64,000 nucleotides of DNA from Gemmatimonadota bacterium (GCA_003222085.1 QHUK01000005.1:45844-109843), one strand, 5' to 3'; counted from the first letter of the stretch, positions 51,676-60,992 are shown. A program made the numbers and translations. Notes: generated by a model not told the origin, from the letters alone.

Positions 51676-53706
51676 ATGCCGTACGACCTCGTATCCCCGT
51701 TCGCGCCGGCGGGGGATCAGCCGCGCGCCATCCGGGAGCTGGCCGCGGGCCTCGCGCGCGACGACCGCTACCAGACGCTGCTTGGCGTCACCGGCTCCGG
51801 GAAGACGATGACCATGGCGCACGTCATCGCCGGTTGCGGACGTCCCACCCTCGTGCTGTCCCACAACAAGACCCTGGCCGCCCAGCTCTACGGCGAGCTC
51901 AAGTCCTTCTTCCCGAAGAGCGCGGTCGAGTTTTTCATCTCGTACTACGACTACTACCAGCCCGAGGCCTACGTCCCCCAGACCGATACGTACATCGCGA
52001 AAGACTCTTCGATCAACGACGACATCGACCGGCTGCGGCTGCGGGCCACGTCCAGCCTGATGGAGCGCGAGGACGTGGTGATCGTGGCCAGCGTGTCGGC
52101 GATTTACGGGCTGGGCGACCCGGAGCTCTATCGCCAGCGGCTCGTGACCGCGAGCGTCGGCGAGGCGCGCGGCCGCGACGCCCTGCTCGAGGCGCTGGTC
52201 GGGGTCCAGTACCAGCGCAACGACACGGCCTTCGAGCGTGGGACATTCCGTGTGCGGGGCGATACCATCGAGGTGTTTCCCGCGTACGACGAGCAGGCGG
52301 TGCGCGTCGAGTTCTGGGGTGACACGGTCGAGCGGATCGCGAAGATCGATCCCCTGACCGGGAACGTCATCACCGAGCTCCCGCGGGCCGCGGTGTATCC
52401 CGCCACCCACTTCGTCACCGAGCGGCCCACGATCGAGCGCGCCGTGGCGGCGATCCGCGCCGAGCTCAAGGAGCGCCTGGCCGAGCTCCGGGTCCAGAAC
52501 AAGCTGCTCGAGGCGCAGCGCCTCGAGTCGCGCACCAATTTCGACATCGACATGTTGCTCGAAGTGGGCCGCTGCACCGGAATCGAGAACTATTCGCGAC
52601 CCCTGACCGGGCGCGCTCCGGGCGAGCGCCCCGCGTGCCTGCTCGACTACTTTCCCGACGACTACCTGTGCATCATCGACGAGTCGCACCAGACGCTCCC
52701 CCAGCTCGCCGGGATGTACGAAGGAGACCGCTCCCGCAAACAGACGCTCGTCGACTACGGGTTCCGTCTTCCGTCGGCCCTCGACAACCGGCCGCTGCGG
52801 ATCGACGAGTTCATGAAGCTCGTTCCCCGGATCCTGTTCGTCTCTGCGACCCCGGGGGAGGAGGAGTTCAAGCTCTCCGGCGGTGTCGTCGTCGAGCAGA
52901 TCATCCGGCCCACCGGCCTCGTCGACCCGGAGGTGGAGGTCCGCCCGGTGAAAGGGCAGGTGGACGACCTGCTGCACGAGATCCGGCTGCGCGAGAAGCT
53001 GAGCGAGCGCGTGCTCGTCACCACCCTCACCAAGCGCATGGCGGAAGACCTCACCGATTACCTGCAGCAGCACGGCGTGCGGGTCCGCTATCTGCACTCC
53101 GAGATCGACGCGATCGAGCGCGTCGAGATCATCCGGGGCCTGCGGTTGGGCGAGTTCGACGTGCTCGTGGGGATCAACCTGCTGCGCGAAGGGCTCGATC
53201 TTCCCGAGGTGTCGCTGGTGGCGATCCTCGATGCCGACCAGGAGGGCTTCCTGCGCTCGGATCGCTCCCTCATCCAGACGGTCGGCCGAGCGGCGCGGAA
53301 CCTTCATGGAAGGGCGATCCTCTATGCCGACCGGGTCACGGGCTCGATGCAGCGCGCTCTCGATGAGATGAACCGCCGGCGGCAGGCGCAGCTCGAGTAC
53401 AACGAACGGAACGGCATCACGCCGCGCTCGATCGTCAAGTCGGTGGACCAGGTGCGCTTCGCGACGCGCTTCGCGGATGCCAAGACCGCCAAGCCCGCGG
53501 AGGCGGGCTTCCACCGCCCCGTCGATGCCAAAGAGCGCGAGGCGCTCATCCGGCTGCTTGAGAGCCAGATGCAGGCCGCCGCCGAAGAGCTCGACTTCGA
53601 GCTGGCCGCGGTGCTGCGGGATCAGATCCTCGAGCTCCGGGCCGACGGCGATGCCGTACGCCCCTCTCATGCGCCTCTCCGCGGACGCGCTCAACCGGTT
53701 CGGTGA
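51676..53706 (+). CDS. uvrB: Excinuclease ABC subunit B
   Basis: The 676-residue protein has the Walker [13 protein letters not shown], the beta-hairpin region ([27 protein letters not shown]), [16 protein letters not shown], the helicase motifs [18 protein letters not shown] and QTVGRAARN, and the C-terminal UVR domain ([28 protein letters not shown]). It loads onto damaged DNA and recruits UvrC. ATG 51676 is used; TTG 51673 would add one residue. Confidence 0.98.
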   Translation: MPYDLVSPFAPAGDQPRAIRELAAGLARDDRYQTLLGVTGSGKTMTMAHVIAGCGRPTLVLSHNKTLAAQLYGELKSFFPKSAVEFFISYYDYYQPEAYVPQTDTYIAKDSSINDDIDRLRLRATSSLMEREDVVIVASVSAIYGLGDPELYRQRLVTASVGEARGRDALLEALVGVQYQRNDTAFERGTFRVRGDTIEVFPAYDEQAVRVEFWGDTVERIAKIDPLTGNVITELPRAAVYPATHFVTERPTIERAVAAIRAELKERLAELRVQNKLLEAQRLESRTNFDIDMLLEVGRCTGIENYSRPLTGRAPGERPACLLDYFPDDYLCIIDESHQTLPQLAGMYEGDRSRKQTLVDYGFRLPSALDNRPLRIDEFMKLVPRILFVSATPGEEEFKLSGGVVVEQIIRPTGLVDPEVEVRPVKGQVDDLLHEIRLREKLSERVLVTTLTKRMAEDLTDYLQQHGVRVRYLHSEIDAIERVEIIRGLRLGEFDVLVGINLLREGLDLPEVSLVAILDADQEGFLRSDRSLIQTVGRAARNLHGRAILYADRVTGSMQRALDEMNRRRQAQLEYNERNGITPRSIVKSVDQVRFATRFADAKTAKPAEAGFHRPVDAKEREALIRLLESQMQAAAEELDFELAAVLRDQILELRADGDAVRPSHAPLRGRAQPVR

Positions 53707-54079
53707 GACGCTCGGCCGCGAGCTGGCGGCGCCGGCCGTCATCGGGCTCTCCGGCGAGCTCGGCACCGGAAAGACCACGTTCGTCCAGGCGATCTGCCGC
53801 GGGCTGGGCGCGCAAGGGCTTGCCACCAGTCCGAGCTACGCGCTGGTCCACCAGTACCGAACGCCCGATGACCGGCTGGTCTACCACGTCGACTGCTACC
53901 GCCTCCGGTCTCCGGCCGAAGCCCGGGATCTGGCGTTCGACGACATGGTGCGCGACGGGGCTGTCGTGCTGATCGAGTGGCCCGAGCGCGCGGGGGCGTG
54001 GACGCCGCGGCTGGATCGGCACTTCCGACTGAGTTATGGTGACGAGGCGGACACGCGAGAGCTCGAGGAGGTTCGGTGA
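53669..54079 (+). CDS. tsaE: tRNA threonylcarbamoyladenosine synthesis ATPase TsaE
   Basis: The 136-residue protein has the Walker [20 protein letters not shown], the [11 protein letters not shown] switch region, VYHVDCYRL and IEWPERAG, all typical of TsaE. It supports t6A formation with TsaB and TsaD. The start lies within the uvrB 3' end; ATG 53651 would add six residues, and neither has a clear ribosome-binding site. tsaB follows after a palindromic repeat. Confidence 0.92.
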   Translation: MRLSADALNRFGETLGRELAAPAVIGLSGELGTGKTTFVQAICRGLGAQGLATSPSYALVHQYRTPDDRLVYHVDCYRLRSPAEARDLAFDDMVRDGAVVLIEWPERAGAWTPRLDRHFRLSYGDEADTRELEEVR

Positions 54080-54099
54080 GCCGCGGGCCGACGGTGTAT

Positions 54100-54219
54100 G
54101 AACGCGGAAGCCGGAACGCGGAAGGCGGAACAGGCCGCACGCCGGTCGGGGCGCGACACGGGCCCTGCGGATCGAACTGGGATTCTCTGTTCCGCGTTCG
54201 ACGTTCCGCGTTCCGCGTT
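54100..54219. repeat. Palindromic tandem-repeat element, period 7
   Basis: The left arm (54100-54133) has GAACGCG-GAAGCCG-GAACGCG-GAAGGCG. The right arm (54187-54219) has TTCCGCG-TTCGACG-TTCCGCG-TTCCGCG. The centre is 53 nt. It fills most of the tsaE-tsaB gap; the tsaB ribosome-binding site follows the right arm. Confidence 0.88.
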
Positions 54220-54233
54220 GTGTGGAGGGGTTA

Positions 54234-54968
54234 ATGGGCGGGGTTTGGCTCGCCATCGACACCGCCACTGAGATCGCCAGCGTCGCCGCCGGTCGGCCGC
54301 CCGCGGCACAGAGCGGGGCGCACGTGCAAGGAGCCCGTCGTCACGCGGCCGAGATCATTCGCCTCGTCGACTTCGCGCTCAGCCGGCTGGGCATTCGACC
54401 GGCGGATCTCGAAGGGATCGTGGTAGGCGATGGGCCCGGGAGCTTCACTGGATTACGCATCGGCTGGGCGGCGGCGAAAGGGCTCGCTCAGGAAGGCGGG
54501 CTCGAGCTCCGGGCCATTCCCTCGCTCATGGCCGCGGCTGCGGGAGCCGCGGTGAAGCTCGGGGCCGAGCCGGTGGCGGCGTGCTTCGATGCGCTCCGCG
54601 GACAGGTCTATGGCGCGCTGTATGTGTTTCACCCCGATCGGGTGGAGACGCTGTTCGCGCCAGCGGTGCTCACCGTGGAGGAGTTGGCGCGCGATGCGCC
54701 CGTGCGGCCCCGCCTCGTGGTGGGCGATGGGGCGGTGCGCTACGCCGACCAGGTCGCCCGTTGGATCGGGGCCGCTCCGGCGCCGCTCGAGAGCCTGCCC
54801 CCCGCGGCGACCCTGCTCCTCGCCCTCTTGGAACGGGAGGGCACCGGCCGTACGATTGCGGACCCGGCCACCGCGGAGCCCGCGTACGGACGTCCTGCCG
54901 AAGCGCAGGCCAGATGGGAGGCGCGCCACGGCCGGCCATTGCCCGATTCGCCCCGCCCGGCTGGCTGA
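54234..54968 (+). CDS. tsaB: tRNA threonylcarbamoyladenosine synthesis protein TsaB
   Basis: The 244-residue ASKHA-fold protein starts VWLAIDTATEIASVA and has VVGDGPGSFTGLRIGWAAAKGLAQ and AACFDALRGQVYGALY, typical of TsaB. It partners TsaD and TsaE in making t6A in tRNA. ATG 54234 follows GGAGGGG (54224-54230). Its 3' end overlaps the RimI-like gene. Confidence 0.94.
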   Translation: MGGVWLAIDTATEIASVAAGRPPAAQSGAHVQGARRHAAEIIRLVDFALSRLGIRPADLEGIVVGDGPGSFTGLRIGWAAAKGLAQEGGLELRAIPSLMAAAAGAAVKLGAEPVAACFDALRGQVYGALYVFHPDRVETLFAPAVLTVEELARDAPVRPRLVVGDGAVRYADQVARWIGAAPAPLESLPPAATLLLALLEREGTGRTIADPATAEPAYGRPAEAQARWEARHGRPLPDSPRPAG

Positions 54969-55398
54969 CGTCGGCGACGTCGCCGCGATCGAACGAGCCG
55001 TGTTCTCCGATCCCTGGTCGGCGAATGACTTCGCCGAGTGCGTCGCGTCGGGCGTACCGTTCCTCGTGGCCGAGCGGCGGGCCGTTGTGGCGGGCTACGT
55101 CGTCGCCCACTGCGCCGCCGACGAGGGAGAAATCCTGAACCTGGGCGTCGCGGTGGCGTACCGACGGCAGGGGATCGCTCGGGCGCTGGTCGAGCGCGTG
55201 CTCGAGGCACTCGCCGGCCGTGGCGTCCGGACAGTGTACCTCGAGGTGCGGACGTCGAACGCGTCGGCCCGGCGTCTGTATGAGTCGCTCGGCTTCGGCG
55301 AGGTCGCGCGACGGGCGCATTACTACCGTCGGCCAGTCGAGGACGCAGTGGTATTGCGGGCCGCCATTCCTGCAGAGAGGGGGTCTGCAAAACTTTAG
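54946..55398 (+). CDS. rimI: RimI-like GNAT N-acetyltransferase with probable non-AUG start
   Basis: The protein of about 150 residues has IRPARLADVGDVAAIERAVFSDPWSANDF, LNLGVAVAYRRQGIARALVERVL with the acetyl-CoA-binding (Q/R)xxGxA loop, and YLEVRTSNASARRLYESLGF, typical of the enzyme that acetylates ribosomal protein S18. No in-frame ATG, GTG or TTG lies near the domain start. ATT at 54946 would give the usual N-terminus and is the best guess; CTG nearby is an alternative. It overlaps tsaB by 23 nt, so coupling is likely. Confidence 0.85.
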   Translation: MRPARLADVGDVAAIERAVFSDPWSANDFAECVASGVPFLVAERRAVVAGYVVAHCAADEGEILNLGVAVAYRRQGIARALVERVLEALAGRGVRTVYLEVRTSNASARRLYESLGFGEVARRAHYYRRPVEDAVVLRAAIPAERGSAKL

Positions 55399-55418
55399 CA
55401 CAAGTGGCGTATCTTTGA

Positions 55419-55447
55419 TTGACAGAATAACTTGCGGGTCATATACT
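55419..55447 (+). promoter_or_regulatory. Consensus sigma-70-type promoter of ssb
   Basis: TTGACA (55419-55424), 17-nt spacer, TATACT (55442-55447). This is the best promoter match in the window and predicts a leader of roughly 40 nt before the ssb GTG. Confidence 0.92.
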
Positions 55448-55461
55448 GTTGTCGCCCTTGG

Positions 55462-55484
55462 TCCAGACCCGCCCAGCGTCTGGA
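55462..55484 (+). promoter_or_regulatory. Leader hairpin covering part of the ssb ribosome-binding site
   Basis: TCCAGAC (55462-55468), 9-nt loop, GTCTGGA (55478-55484). The 3' half includes the first bases of GGAGG (55482-55486), so folding would hide the ribosome-binding site. Confidence 0.5.
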
Positions 55485-55492
55485 GGTCTGTC

Positions 55493-55975
55493 GTGAGCCG
55501 GAGTCTCAATAAAGTCATGCTAATCGGGAACTTGGGGGCCGATCCCGAGGTGCGGAGCACCAACAATGGCTCCCGCGTCGCCACGCTGTCCTTGGCGACC
55601 AGTCGGCAGTGGACGGGGCAGGGTGGGGAGAAGCAGGAAAAGACCGAATGGCATCGGGTGATCTGCTGGAACAACAAAGGCGCCCAGCTGGCGGATCTGG
55701 CGGAGAAGTACATGAAGAAGGGAGACCGGATCTACGTCGAGGGGCGCGTCGAGTACCGGACCTGGGAGGATCGCGAGAAGCAGACCCGGTACACCACCGA
55801 GATCATCGCGCGGGAGGTGATCCTCTTGTCGTCTCGGGGAGGCGGCGAAGGGTCCGGCGATTTCGCGCGGGCCAAAGCGACCGCCAAGGTTGCGCCCGAG
55901 GCGGGAGGCAAGGCGGAATCGCTCGACGCGTTCCCGGAGGCCCTGGATGAGGAGGACGACGATCTGCCGTTCTAA
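55493..55975 (+). CDS. ssb: Single-stranded DNA-binding protein
   Basis: The 160-residue protein has an OB-fold start SLNKVMLIGNLGADPEVR, the KTEWHRVICWNN and YVEGRVEYRTWEDREK strands, and the acidic C-terminal tip DEEDDDLPF that binds partner proteins. GTG 55493 has GGAGG 6 nt upstream. A consensus promoter lies ahead. The last 29 nt overlap the LysM gene, and a perfect 14-bp hairpin follows the stop. Confidence 0.97.
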   Translation: MSRSLNKVMLIGNLGADPEVRSTNNGSRVATLSLATSRQWTGQGGEKQEKTEWHRVICWNNKGAQLADLAEKYMKKGDRIYVEGRVEYRTWEDREKQTRYTTEIIAREVILLSSRGGGEGSGDFARAKATAKVAPEAGGKAESLDAFPEALDEEDDDLPF

Positions 55976-57221
55976 GCAAGCAGCCCTGCTCGCCCTTGTA
56001 GCAGGGCTGCTTGGGGCAGGGGGGCTGGCGCCCGCGCTCGCCGCGCAGGACACGACGCAGGCTCGACCGGATACCTCGACGCCGGCGCAGGACACGTCTC
56101 AAGCAGCACCGGCGCCGGCCCCGCTGGGCGCGTTGCCCGCCACCCACGTCGTGACGACGGGTGAGACCCTCTGGTCCATTGCTCAGCTGTACTACAGCGA
56201 CCCGCTCCTCTGGCCCGAGATCTACCGGCTCAACACCTCGCTGATCGACGATCCCCACTGGATCTATCCGGGCGAGGAGTTGAGCCTGGCGGCGGGGGGC
56301 GTGGCGCAGGTGCCGGGCCAGCCGACCCCTGGGGACACGGTGCATGCCGTACCCGCACCCGACACGGTGGTCGCGGTCGCGGCGGACACGACCGCGCTGC
56401 TGGATACGACCGTGGTGGAGGCGCCACCGCCAGCGGCCGAGCCCACTGAGGGCTATCAGACGATCTTCGACCGGCGCCGCACGGCCACGCAGGAGGTGCG
56501 GGACGTGCTGCGCGCCTACGCGAATCAGCCCTACCGGCCGTTGCGCCGGGGGGAGTTTTATGCGGCGGGCTTCCTGACCGAGCAACAGAGGCTCCCCTAC
56601 GGTCGCGTGCTCGGCAACACCTCCATCCCCGCCATTCCGCGTCTTACGGATCGCTCGACGGCGATCACGTTCGACCAGATTTCGATCCAGCCGCCGCGGA
56701 GCGCGTCGTACCACGTGGGTGACTCGTTGCTCATCGTGCGGATCGACCGCGATATCACTGGCTGGGGAGGGGTCGTGGTTCCGCTCGGCGTCGCGCGTGT
56801 GACGGAGCTGCAGCGGCGGCAGGTGCTCGCCGACGTGATCATGCAGTTCGGGCGCATCCACGACGGGCATCTCGGGCTGCCGCTCGAGCCGTTCAAGGAC
56901 CCGGGCGAGGTGCGCCCGACACCTGTGGAGGGCGGACTCGAGGGCGTGGTGATCGCCGAACGGGACCTCCACGTGCTGGCCGGACCGCAGCAGATCGTCT
57001 TCATCAATCGGGGACGGGCGGAAGGTGTGACCACCGGGGACGTATTTGAAGTGTACCGACCGGCAGCGGGGGTCCCGGGCACGTCGTCCGAGCAGATGCA
57101 GGTGGTGCTCCAGATCGTGCATACGCGCGATCACTCGGCCTCGGGGTTGATCCTGAATATCGGCCACCCCAAACTCGTTCCGGGCATGCCGGTGCGGCTC
57201 ATCCGGAAGATGCCGTCCTGA
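55947..57221 (+). CDS. LysM-domain envelope protein
   Basis: The 424-residue protein has a signal peptide (SKQAALLALVAGLLGAGGLAPALAAQ), a Thr/Pro/Ala linker and one LysM domain (THVVTTGETLWSIAQLYY..IYPGEELSL, about residues 67-115) that should bind peptidoglycan. A large C-terminal region follows, with several beta segments (HVGDSLLIVRIDRDI, FINRGRAEGVTTGDVFEVYR). ATG 55947 has GGAGG 6 nt upstream and overlaps ssb. The signal-peptide codons form a 14-bp hairpin. The role of the C-terminal region is unknown. Confidence 0.85.
   Translation: MRRTTICRSKQAALLALVAGLLGAGGLAPALAAQDTTQARPDTSTPAQDTSQAAPAPAPLGALPATHVVTTGETLWSIAQLYYSDPLLWPEIYRLNTSLIDDPHWIYPGEELSLAAGGVAQVPGQPTPGDTVHAVPAPDTVVAVAADTTALLDTTVVEAPPPAAEPTEGYQTIFDRRRTATQEVRDVLRAYANQPYRPLRRGEFYAAGFLTEQQRLPYGRVLGNTSIPAIPRLTDRSTAITFDQISIQPPRSASYHVGDSLLIVRIDRDITGWGGVVVPLGVARVTELQRRQVLADVIMQFGRIHDGHLGLPLEPFKDPGEVRPTPVEGGLEGVVIAERDLHVLAGPQQIVFINRGRAEGVTTGDVFEVYRPAAGVPGTSSEQMQVVLQIVHTRDHSASGLILNIGHPKLVPGMPVRLIRKMPS
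55977..56013 (+). other. Perfect 14-bp hairpin after ssb, inside the LysM signal sequence
   Basis: CAAGCAGCCCTGCT (55977-55990), 9-nt loop, AGCAGGGCTGCTTG (56000-56013). It begins one base after the ssb stop. No U-run follows, so it is not a standard terminator; it could attenuate or stabilise the ssb message. Confidence 0.75.
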
Positions 57222-57258
57222 TCGGCCGCCGGCGACCGCGTCACGCGGCGCTGGCGCA

Positions 57259-58059
57259 TTGCGTCCCGTGGTCCTCGTTCCGCATTTAATCGCGCTGGCC
57301 CTGTACGCCTTGGCCGCCGCGCTCGCGCTGGCACCGTTCGCCGGGCTCCGGTCGGCACCGCGTGCCCTGAGGCTGGGGGTCCCCCTGCTCGGCATCGCGG
57401 CCCATGTGATCGGCATCGCACGGGTCACTTCCTTCCTGGGCGTCGCCCCGACCCTCTCGATGCTGGCCCTGTTCCTCGTGGCGCTGCAGGCGGCGAGCGA
57501 AGGCCTGTTCGGCGCGTCCGCCGTGGGCGTTTTCACCGGGCCGCTCGCGACCGGTCTCCTCGGGCTCGCGTTGCTCATCGGGCTCGCGCCCGAAGGACCG
57601 CCGCCGTCGGGGCGCGGGGCCTGGTCGATCCTCCACATCACGGTGAGCGTGCTCGGCCTCGCCATGCTGGCGCTCGCGTTCATCGCGGCCGCCCTCTACC
57701 TGCTCCAGTTCCGGGAGCTCAAGGCGAAGCGCTTCGGGGCCGTGTTCCGGTTGTTCCCTCCGCTGGAGCGGCTGGATCAGTTGAATCATCTGTCGCTCGT
57801 GCTGGGATTCCCCACCGTGACGCTGGGTGTGCTGCTCGGGTTCGGCGTGCGCTACGCCGGCGGCGCGTCGGTGGATGCCGCCCAGGTCGTCTGGGGTATG
57901 CTCACCTGGGTCGTCTTGGGATGGGCCGTCGGGGTACGCGTGGTGCGCCACTGGGCCGGCCGGCGGGCCGCGTTCGCGAGCATCGCGAGCTTCACGGCGG
58001 TGCTGCTCGTCTACGTCGCGCTCAAGCTCGCGGCGCCGGGAACCCAGCGGTTTCTCTGA
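57259..58059 (+). CDS. Cytochrome c assembly membrane protein (CcsA/HemX type)
   Basis: The 266-residue protein has about eight membrane helices and conserved-looking histidines in WSILHITVSVLG and LDQLNHLSLVLG, as in the CcsA/CcmC/HemX family that handles haem. It lies directly before hemA, a pairing also seen for HemX, which can lower HemA levels in other bacteria. TTG 57259 is the likely start, with GTG 57268 possible. The WWD signature is not evident, so HemX is as likely as CcsA. Confidence 0.8.
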   Translation: MRPVVLVPHLIALALYALAAALALAPFAGLRSAPRALRLGVPLLGIAAHVIGIARVTSFLGVAPTLSMLALFLVALQAASEGLFGASAVGVFTGPLATGLLGLALLIGLAPEGPPPSGRGAWSILHITVSVLGLAMLALAFIAAALYLLQFRELKAKRFGAVFRLFPPLERLDQLNHLSLVLGFPTVTLGVLLGFGVRYAGGASVDAAQVVWGMLTWVVLGWAVGVRVVRHWAGRRAAFASIASFTAVLLVYVALKLAAPGTQRFL

Positions 58060-58071
58060 GTCGGGGCGACA

Positions 58072-59334
58072 ATGAGCATCACCGTTCTCGGCGTCAACCA
58101 CCGCACCGCGCCCCTCGACGTGCGCGAGCGATTCGCGCACGAGCGGCGCGAAGTGCCAACGTCACTCGAGCGCGTGCTGGCGGCGGGCGCGCGCGGCGGC
58201 GTGCTGCTGTCCACGTGCAATCGTACGGAATTCTACCTCGCCGAAGCGGACGTGGCCGTGCCGGAGGCGGTGTGGGCGATTCTGTCGGAGCGCCTGGGCG
58301 GTGGTCGCAGCGCCAGCGAATACGGGTACACGCGCCGGGACCGGGATGCGGTGCGTCATCTGTACCGCGTCTCCGCGGGGCTCGACGCCATGATCCTCGG
58401 CGAATCCCAGATCCAGGGGCAGGTGCGGGACGCGTGGGAGACGTCGAAGGGCCAGGCGGGCCCCGTATTGCACCGGCTGTTCCAATCGGCGCTGCTCGTC
58501 GGCGCCCGGGTGCGCAGCGAGACGGGTCTCGCGACCGGCGCGGCCTCCGCCCCCTCCGCGGCCGTCGCGGTAGCGGCCCGGATCTTTACCCGGCTCGCCG
58601 GCCGTTCGGCGCTCATCCTGGGAGCGGGAGACATGGCGGAGCTGGCGGCGACCTGCCTCGCGTCCGAGGGCGTGCGGGTCACGCTGGTGGCCAACCGCAC
58701 GTACGAGCGCGCTCGCGCGATTGCCGAGCAGATGGGTGCGCGCGCCCTTACGCTGGACGAGGCGTGGGAGCACTTCGCCGACGCCGACATCGTGCTCAGC
58801 TCGACCGCGGCGCCGCACGCCGTCGTCACCTGGGACCATGTCGCCCCCGCCGTCGCTCGGCGTGGGGGGCGTCCGCTGTGCATCCTCGATCTCGGGATGC
58901 CGCGCGATGTGGAGCCCGCGGTCGCGCAGCTCGAGAACGTCTTCCTGTACGACATCGACGATCTTCAGGCGGTGGCCGCACAAGCCGCGGCGGAGCGCCG
59001 CCGCGACATCCCGGCGGCGGAGCGCATCGTGAGCGAAGAGGTCGAGCGCTTCTGGGCGTGGTACGGCGGGCTGGTCGTCGTGCCCGTCCTGAAGGAGTTT
59101 CGCGAGCGGCTGGACCAGGTGCGCGCCACGGAGCTGGAGCGCGCGCTGCGCCGCCTCGCGCATCTGAGCCCCGAGGATCGCGGAGAGATCGAGCACTTCA
59201 GCCAGACGCTGCTGAACAAGTTTCTGCACCAGCCGACCCTGGCCCTCAAGGAGGCCGCACAGGCCGGGCGGGGCTACGGCCTGCTCGAGGCGCTGAAACG
59301 GCTGTTTGGCCTGGAGCGGCGCGATGACCCGTAA
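58072..59334 (+). CDS. hemA: Glutamyl-tRNA reductase
   Basis: The 420-residue protein starts SITVLGVNHRTAPLDVRERF and has the catalytic cysteine in LLSTCNRTEFY (Cys49), AMILGESQIQGQVRDAW, and the NADPH-binding ALILGAGDMAELAATCL. It performs the first step of C5 haem synthesis. ATG 58072 is 12 nt after the CcsA/HemX-like gene. It overlaps the epimerase gene by 11 nt. Confidence 0.97.
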   Translation: MSITVLGVNHRTAPLDVRERFAHERREVPTSLERVLAAGARGGVLLSTCNRTEFYLAEADVAVPEAVWAILSERLGGGRSASEYGYTRRDRDAVRHLYRVSAGLDAMILGESQIQGQVRDAWETSKGQAGPVLHRLFQSALLVGARVRSETGLATGAASAPSAAVAVAARIFTRLAGRSALILGAGDMAELAATCLASEGVRVTLVANRTYERARAIAEQMGARALTLDEAWEHFADADIVLSSTAAPHAVVTWDHVAPAVARRGGRPLCILDLGMPRDVEPAVAQLENVFLYDIDDLQAVAAQAAAERRRDIPAAERIVSEEVERFWAWYGGLVVVPVLKEFRERLDQVRATELERALRRLAHLSPEDRGEIEHFSQTLLNKFLHQPTLALKEAAQAGRGYGLLEALKRLFGLERRDDP

Positions 59335-60268
59335 GGTCCTCGTGACGGGTGGCGCGGGGTTCATCGGCTCCCACGTGGTGGACGCCTACCTGGCGGCGGG
59401 GGACGACGTCACGGTGCTCGACGACCTATCCACGGGCAAGCGGGAGCAGGTGCCGCCCGGCGCGAGGTTGGTGCAGGCCGACGTGCGATCGCCCGCCGCG
59501 CGAGAGCTCCTCGCCACGGGCGACTTCACGCTCCTCAACCACCACGCGGCGCAGATGGACGTGCGGCGTTCCGTTGCGGATCCGCTGTTCGATGCCGAGG
59601 TGAACGTGCTGGGGTTCCTCAACCTGCTCGAGGGTGCCCGGCTGGGTGGTGTGCAGCGGGTGGTCTTCGCGTCGTCGGGGGGCACGGTGTACGGCGAGAC
59701 CGCGCGCCTGCCGCTCGTCGAGTCGGCCCCGAAGCTGCCCGCCTCGCCGTATGGCACCGCCAAGCTCGCCTCGGAGTATTATCTCGCGACGTTTTCCCAG
59801 TTGTACGGCCTCGAGACGGTGGCGCTGCGCTATAGCAACGTCTATGGCCCCCGTCAGAACCCTCACGGCGAGGCGGGCGTCGTCGCGATCTTTGCGCATC
59901 GCGTGCTCGCGGGTCAGCCGCTGACGGTGTTCGGTGACGGCGGTCAGACGCGGGACATGGTGTTCGTCCAGGACGTGGTGGAAGCCAATCTGGCCGCGAG
60001 TCAGGTCGCGCTCCCGTCGGCGGACGGGGTGGACGGGCGCGCCTTCAACATCGGCACCGGCATCGAGACGTCGGTCAACGACCTCGCCGCCACGCTCGTC
60101 ACCATCGGGGGGCGCCGGGTGGAGATTCGGCACGCAGCGGAGCGCCCCGGCGAGCTGCGGCGCAACGCGCTGGCGGTGGACAAGGCGGCGCAGGGGCTCG
60201 GGTGGCGCGCGCGGGTCCCCGTCGGGGACGGCTTGCGACGGACCCTGCAATCGTTCAGGGAGGGCTGA
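59324..60268 (+). CDS. NAD-dependent nucleotide-sugar epimerase (UDP-glucose 4-epimerase-like)
   Basis: The 314-residue extended SDR has [20 protein letters not shown], the DDLSTGKREQV segment typical of GalE-like enzymes, NHHAAQMDVRRSV, ASSGGTVYGE and SPYGTAKLASEYYL, then ALRYSNVYGPRQNPHGEAGVV. UDP-glucose 4-epimerase or a related hexose epimerase is likely. It is separate from the main sugar cluster and overlaps hemA by 11 nt. Confidence 0.88.
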   Translation: MTRKVLVTGGAGFIGSHVVDAYLAAGDDVTVLDDLSTGKREQVPPGARLVQADVRSPAARELLATGDFTLLNHHAAQMDVRRSVADPLFDAEVNVLGFLNLLEGARLGGVQRVVFASSGGTVYGETARLPLVESAPKLPASPYGTAKLASEYYLATFSQLYGLETVALRYSNVYGPRQNPHGEAGVVAIFAHRVLAGQPLTVFGDGGQTRDMVFVQDVVEANLAASQVALPSADGVDGRAFNIGTGIETSVNDLAATLVTIGGRRVEIRHAAERPGELRRNALAVDKAAQGLGWRARVPVGDGLRRTLQSFREG

Positions 60269-60272
60269 CAGC

Positions 60273-60992
60273 GTGCTCTTTCAGGTGGGCCGGGCGGTCC
60301 CCACGACGCCCTGGGAGCTGGTCCTCACGTCGAGCCGCGAGACCAAGTTCGTCCTCGCCATCCTCGTCGTGTTTTCCATCGTCTCCTGGTATCTCATCTT
60401 CCTCAAGTGGTGGCAGTTCCGCCGCATGCGACGGCAGGCCGACCGGTTCATGGCCGAGATCGAGCGGGCGACGCGGCTCGACGACGCCTACCACGCCGCC
60501 ATGCGGTTGCCCGCCTCGCCCTACAATCGCCTGCTGCGCGAGGGCATTCATTTCTTCTCCGAGCTGAAGCCCGGCGGTCTGAAGGAAAACGGGCCCGCCG
60601 TGGCGACCCAGACCACGCTGACCACCACCCAGCTCGAGGCGCTGCGCATGGTGCTCGCGAAGGAGGTCGCGGCGGAGCGCGACGCCGCGGCGCGCTTCAT
60701 TCCCTGGCTCGCGACCTTCGGCTCGGTGAGCCCGCTGCTCGGGCTGCTCGGGACGGTGCTGGGCGTCATGGACGCGTTCATCGGGATCGCCGTCGGCGGC
60801 TCGGGCAACATCGCCGCCGTGGCTCCGGGAGTGGCCGAGGCCCTGGTCACGACGGTCGCCGGGCTCGCGGTCGCGGTACCGTCCGTGATGGCCTATAACC
60901 TGTTCGTGAACCGCCTCGGCCTGTTCGCGGGCGAGCTGGAAGGGTTCGCCCAGGAGATCATCGGCACGATGGCGCGCGAAGGGAGGCTCTAA
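60273..60992 (+). CDS. tolQ: TolQ/ExbB-type proton channel subunit
   Basis: The 239-residue protein has three membrane helices (FVLAILVVFSIVSWYLIFLKW; the pair following WLATFGSVSPLLGLLGTVLGV and VAEALVTTVAGLAVAVPSVMAYN) with the conserved LGLLGTV and ALVTTVAGL motifs. It powers the Tol system using the proton gradient. GTG 60273 follows GGGAGGG. It is coupled to tolR by TAATG. Confidence 0.93.
   Translation: MLFQVGRAVPTTPWELVLTSSRETKFVLAILVVFSIVSWYLIFLKWWQFRRMRRQADRFMAEIERATRLDDAYHAAMRLPASPYNRLLREGIHFFSELKPGGLKENGPAVATQTTLTTTQLEALRMVLAKEVAAERDAAARFIPWLATFGSVSPLLGLLGTVLGVMDAFIGIAVGGSGNIAAVAPGVAEALVTTVAGLAVAVPSVMAYNLFVNRLGLFAGELEGFAQEIIGTMAREGRL

Noticed and set aside
55977..56013. Hairpin after ssb as a standard intrinsic terminator
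   Set aside because: No U-run follows and the sequence is coding for the LysM signal peptide; kept only as an unexplained hairpin.
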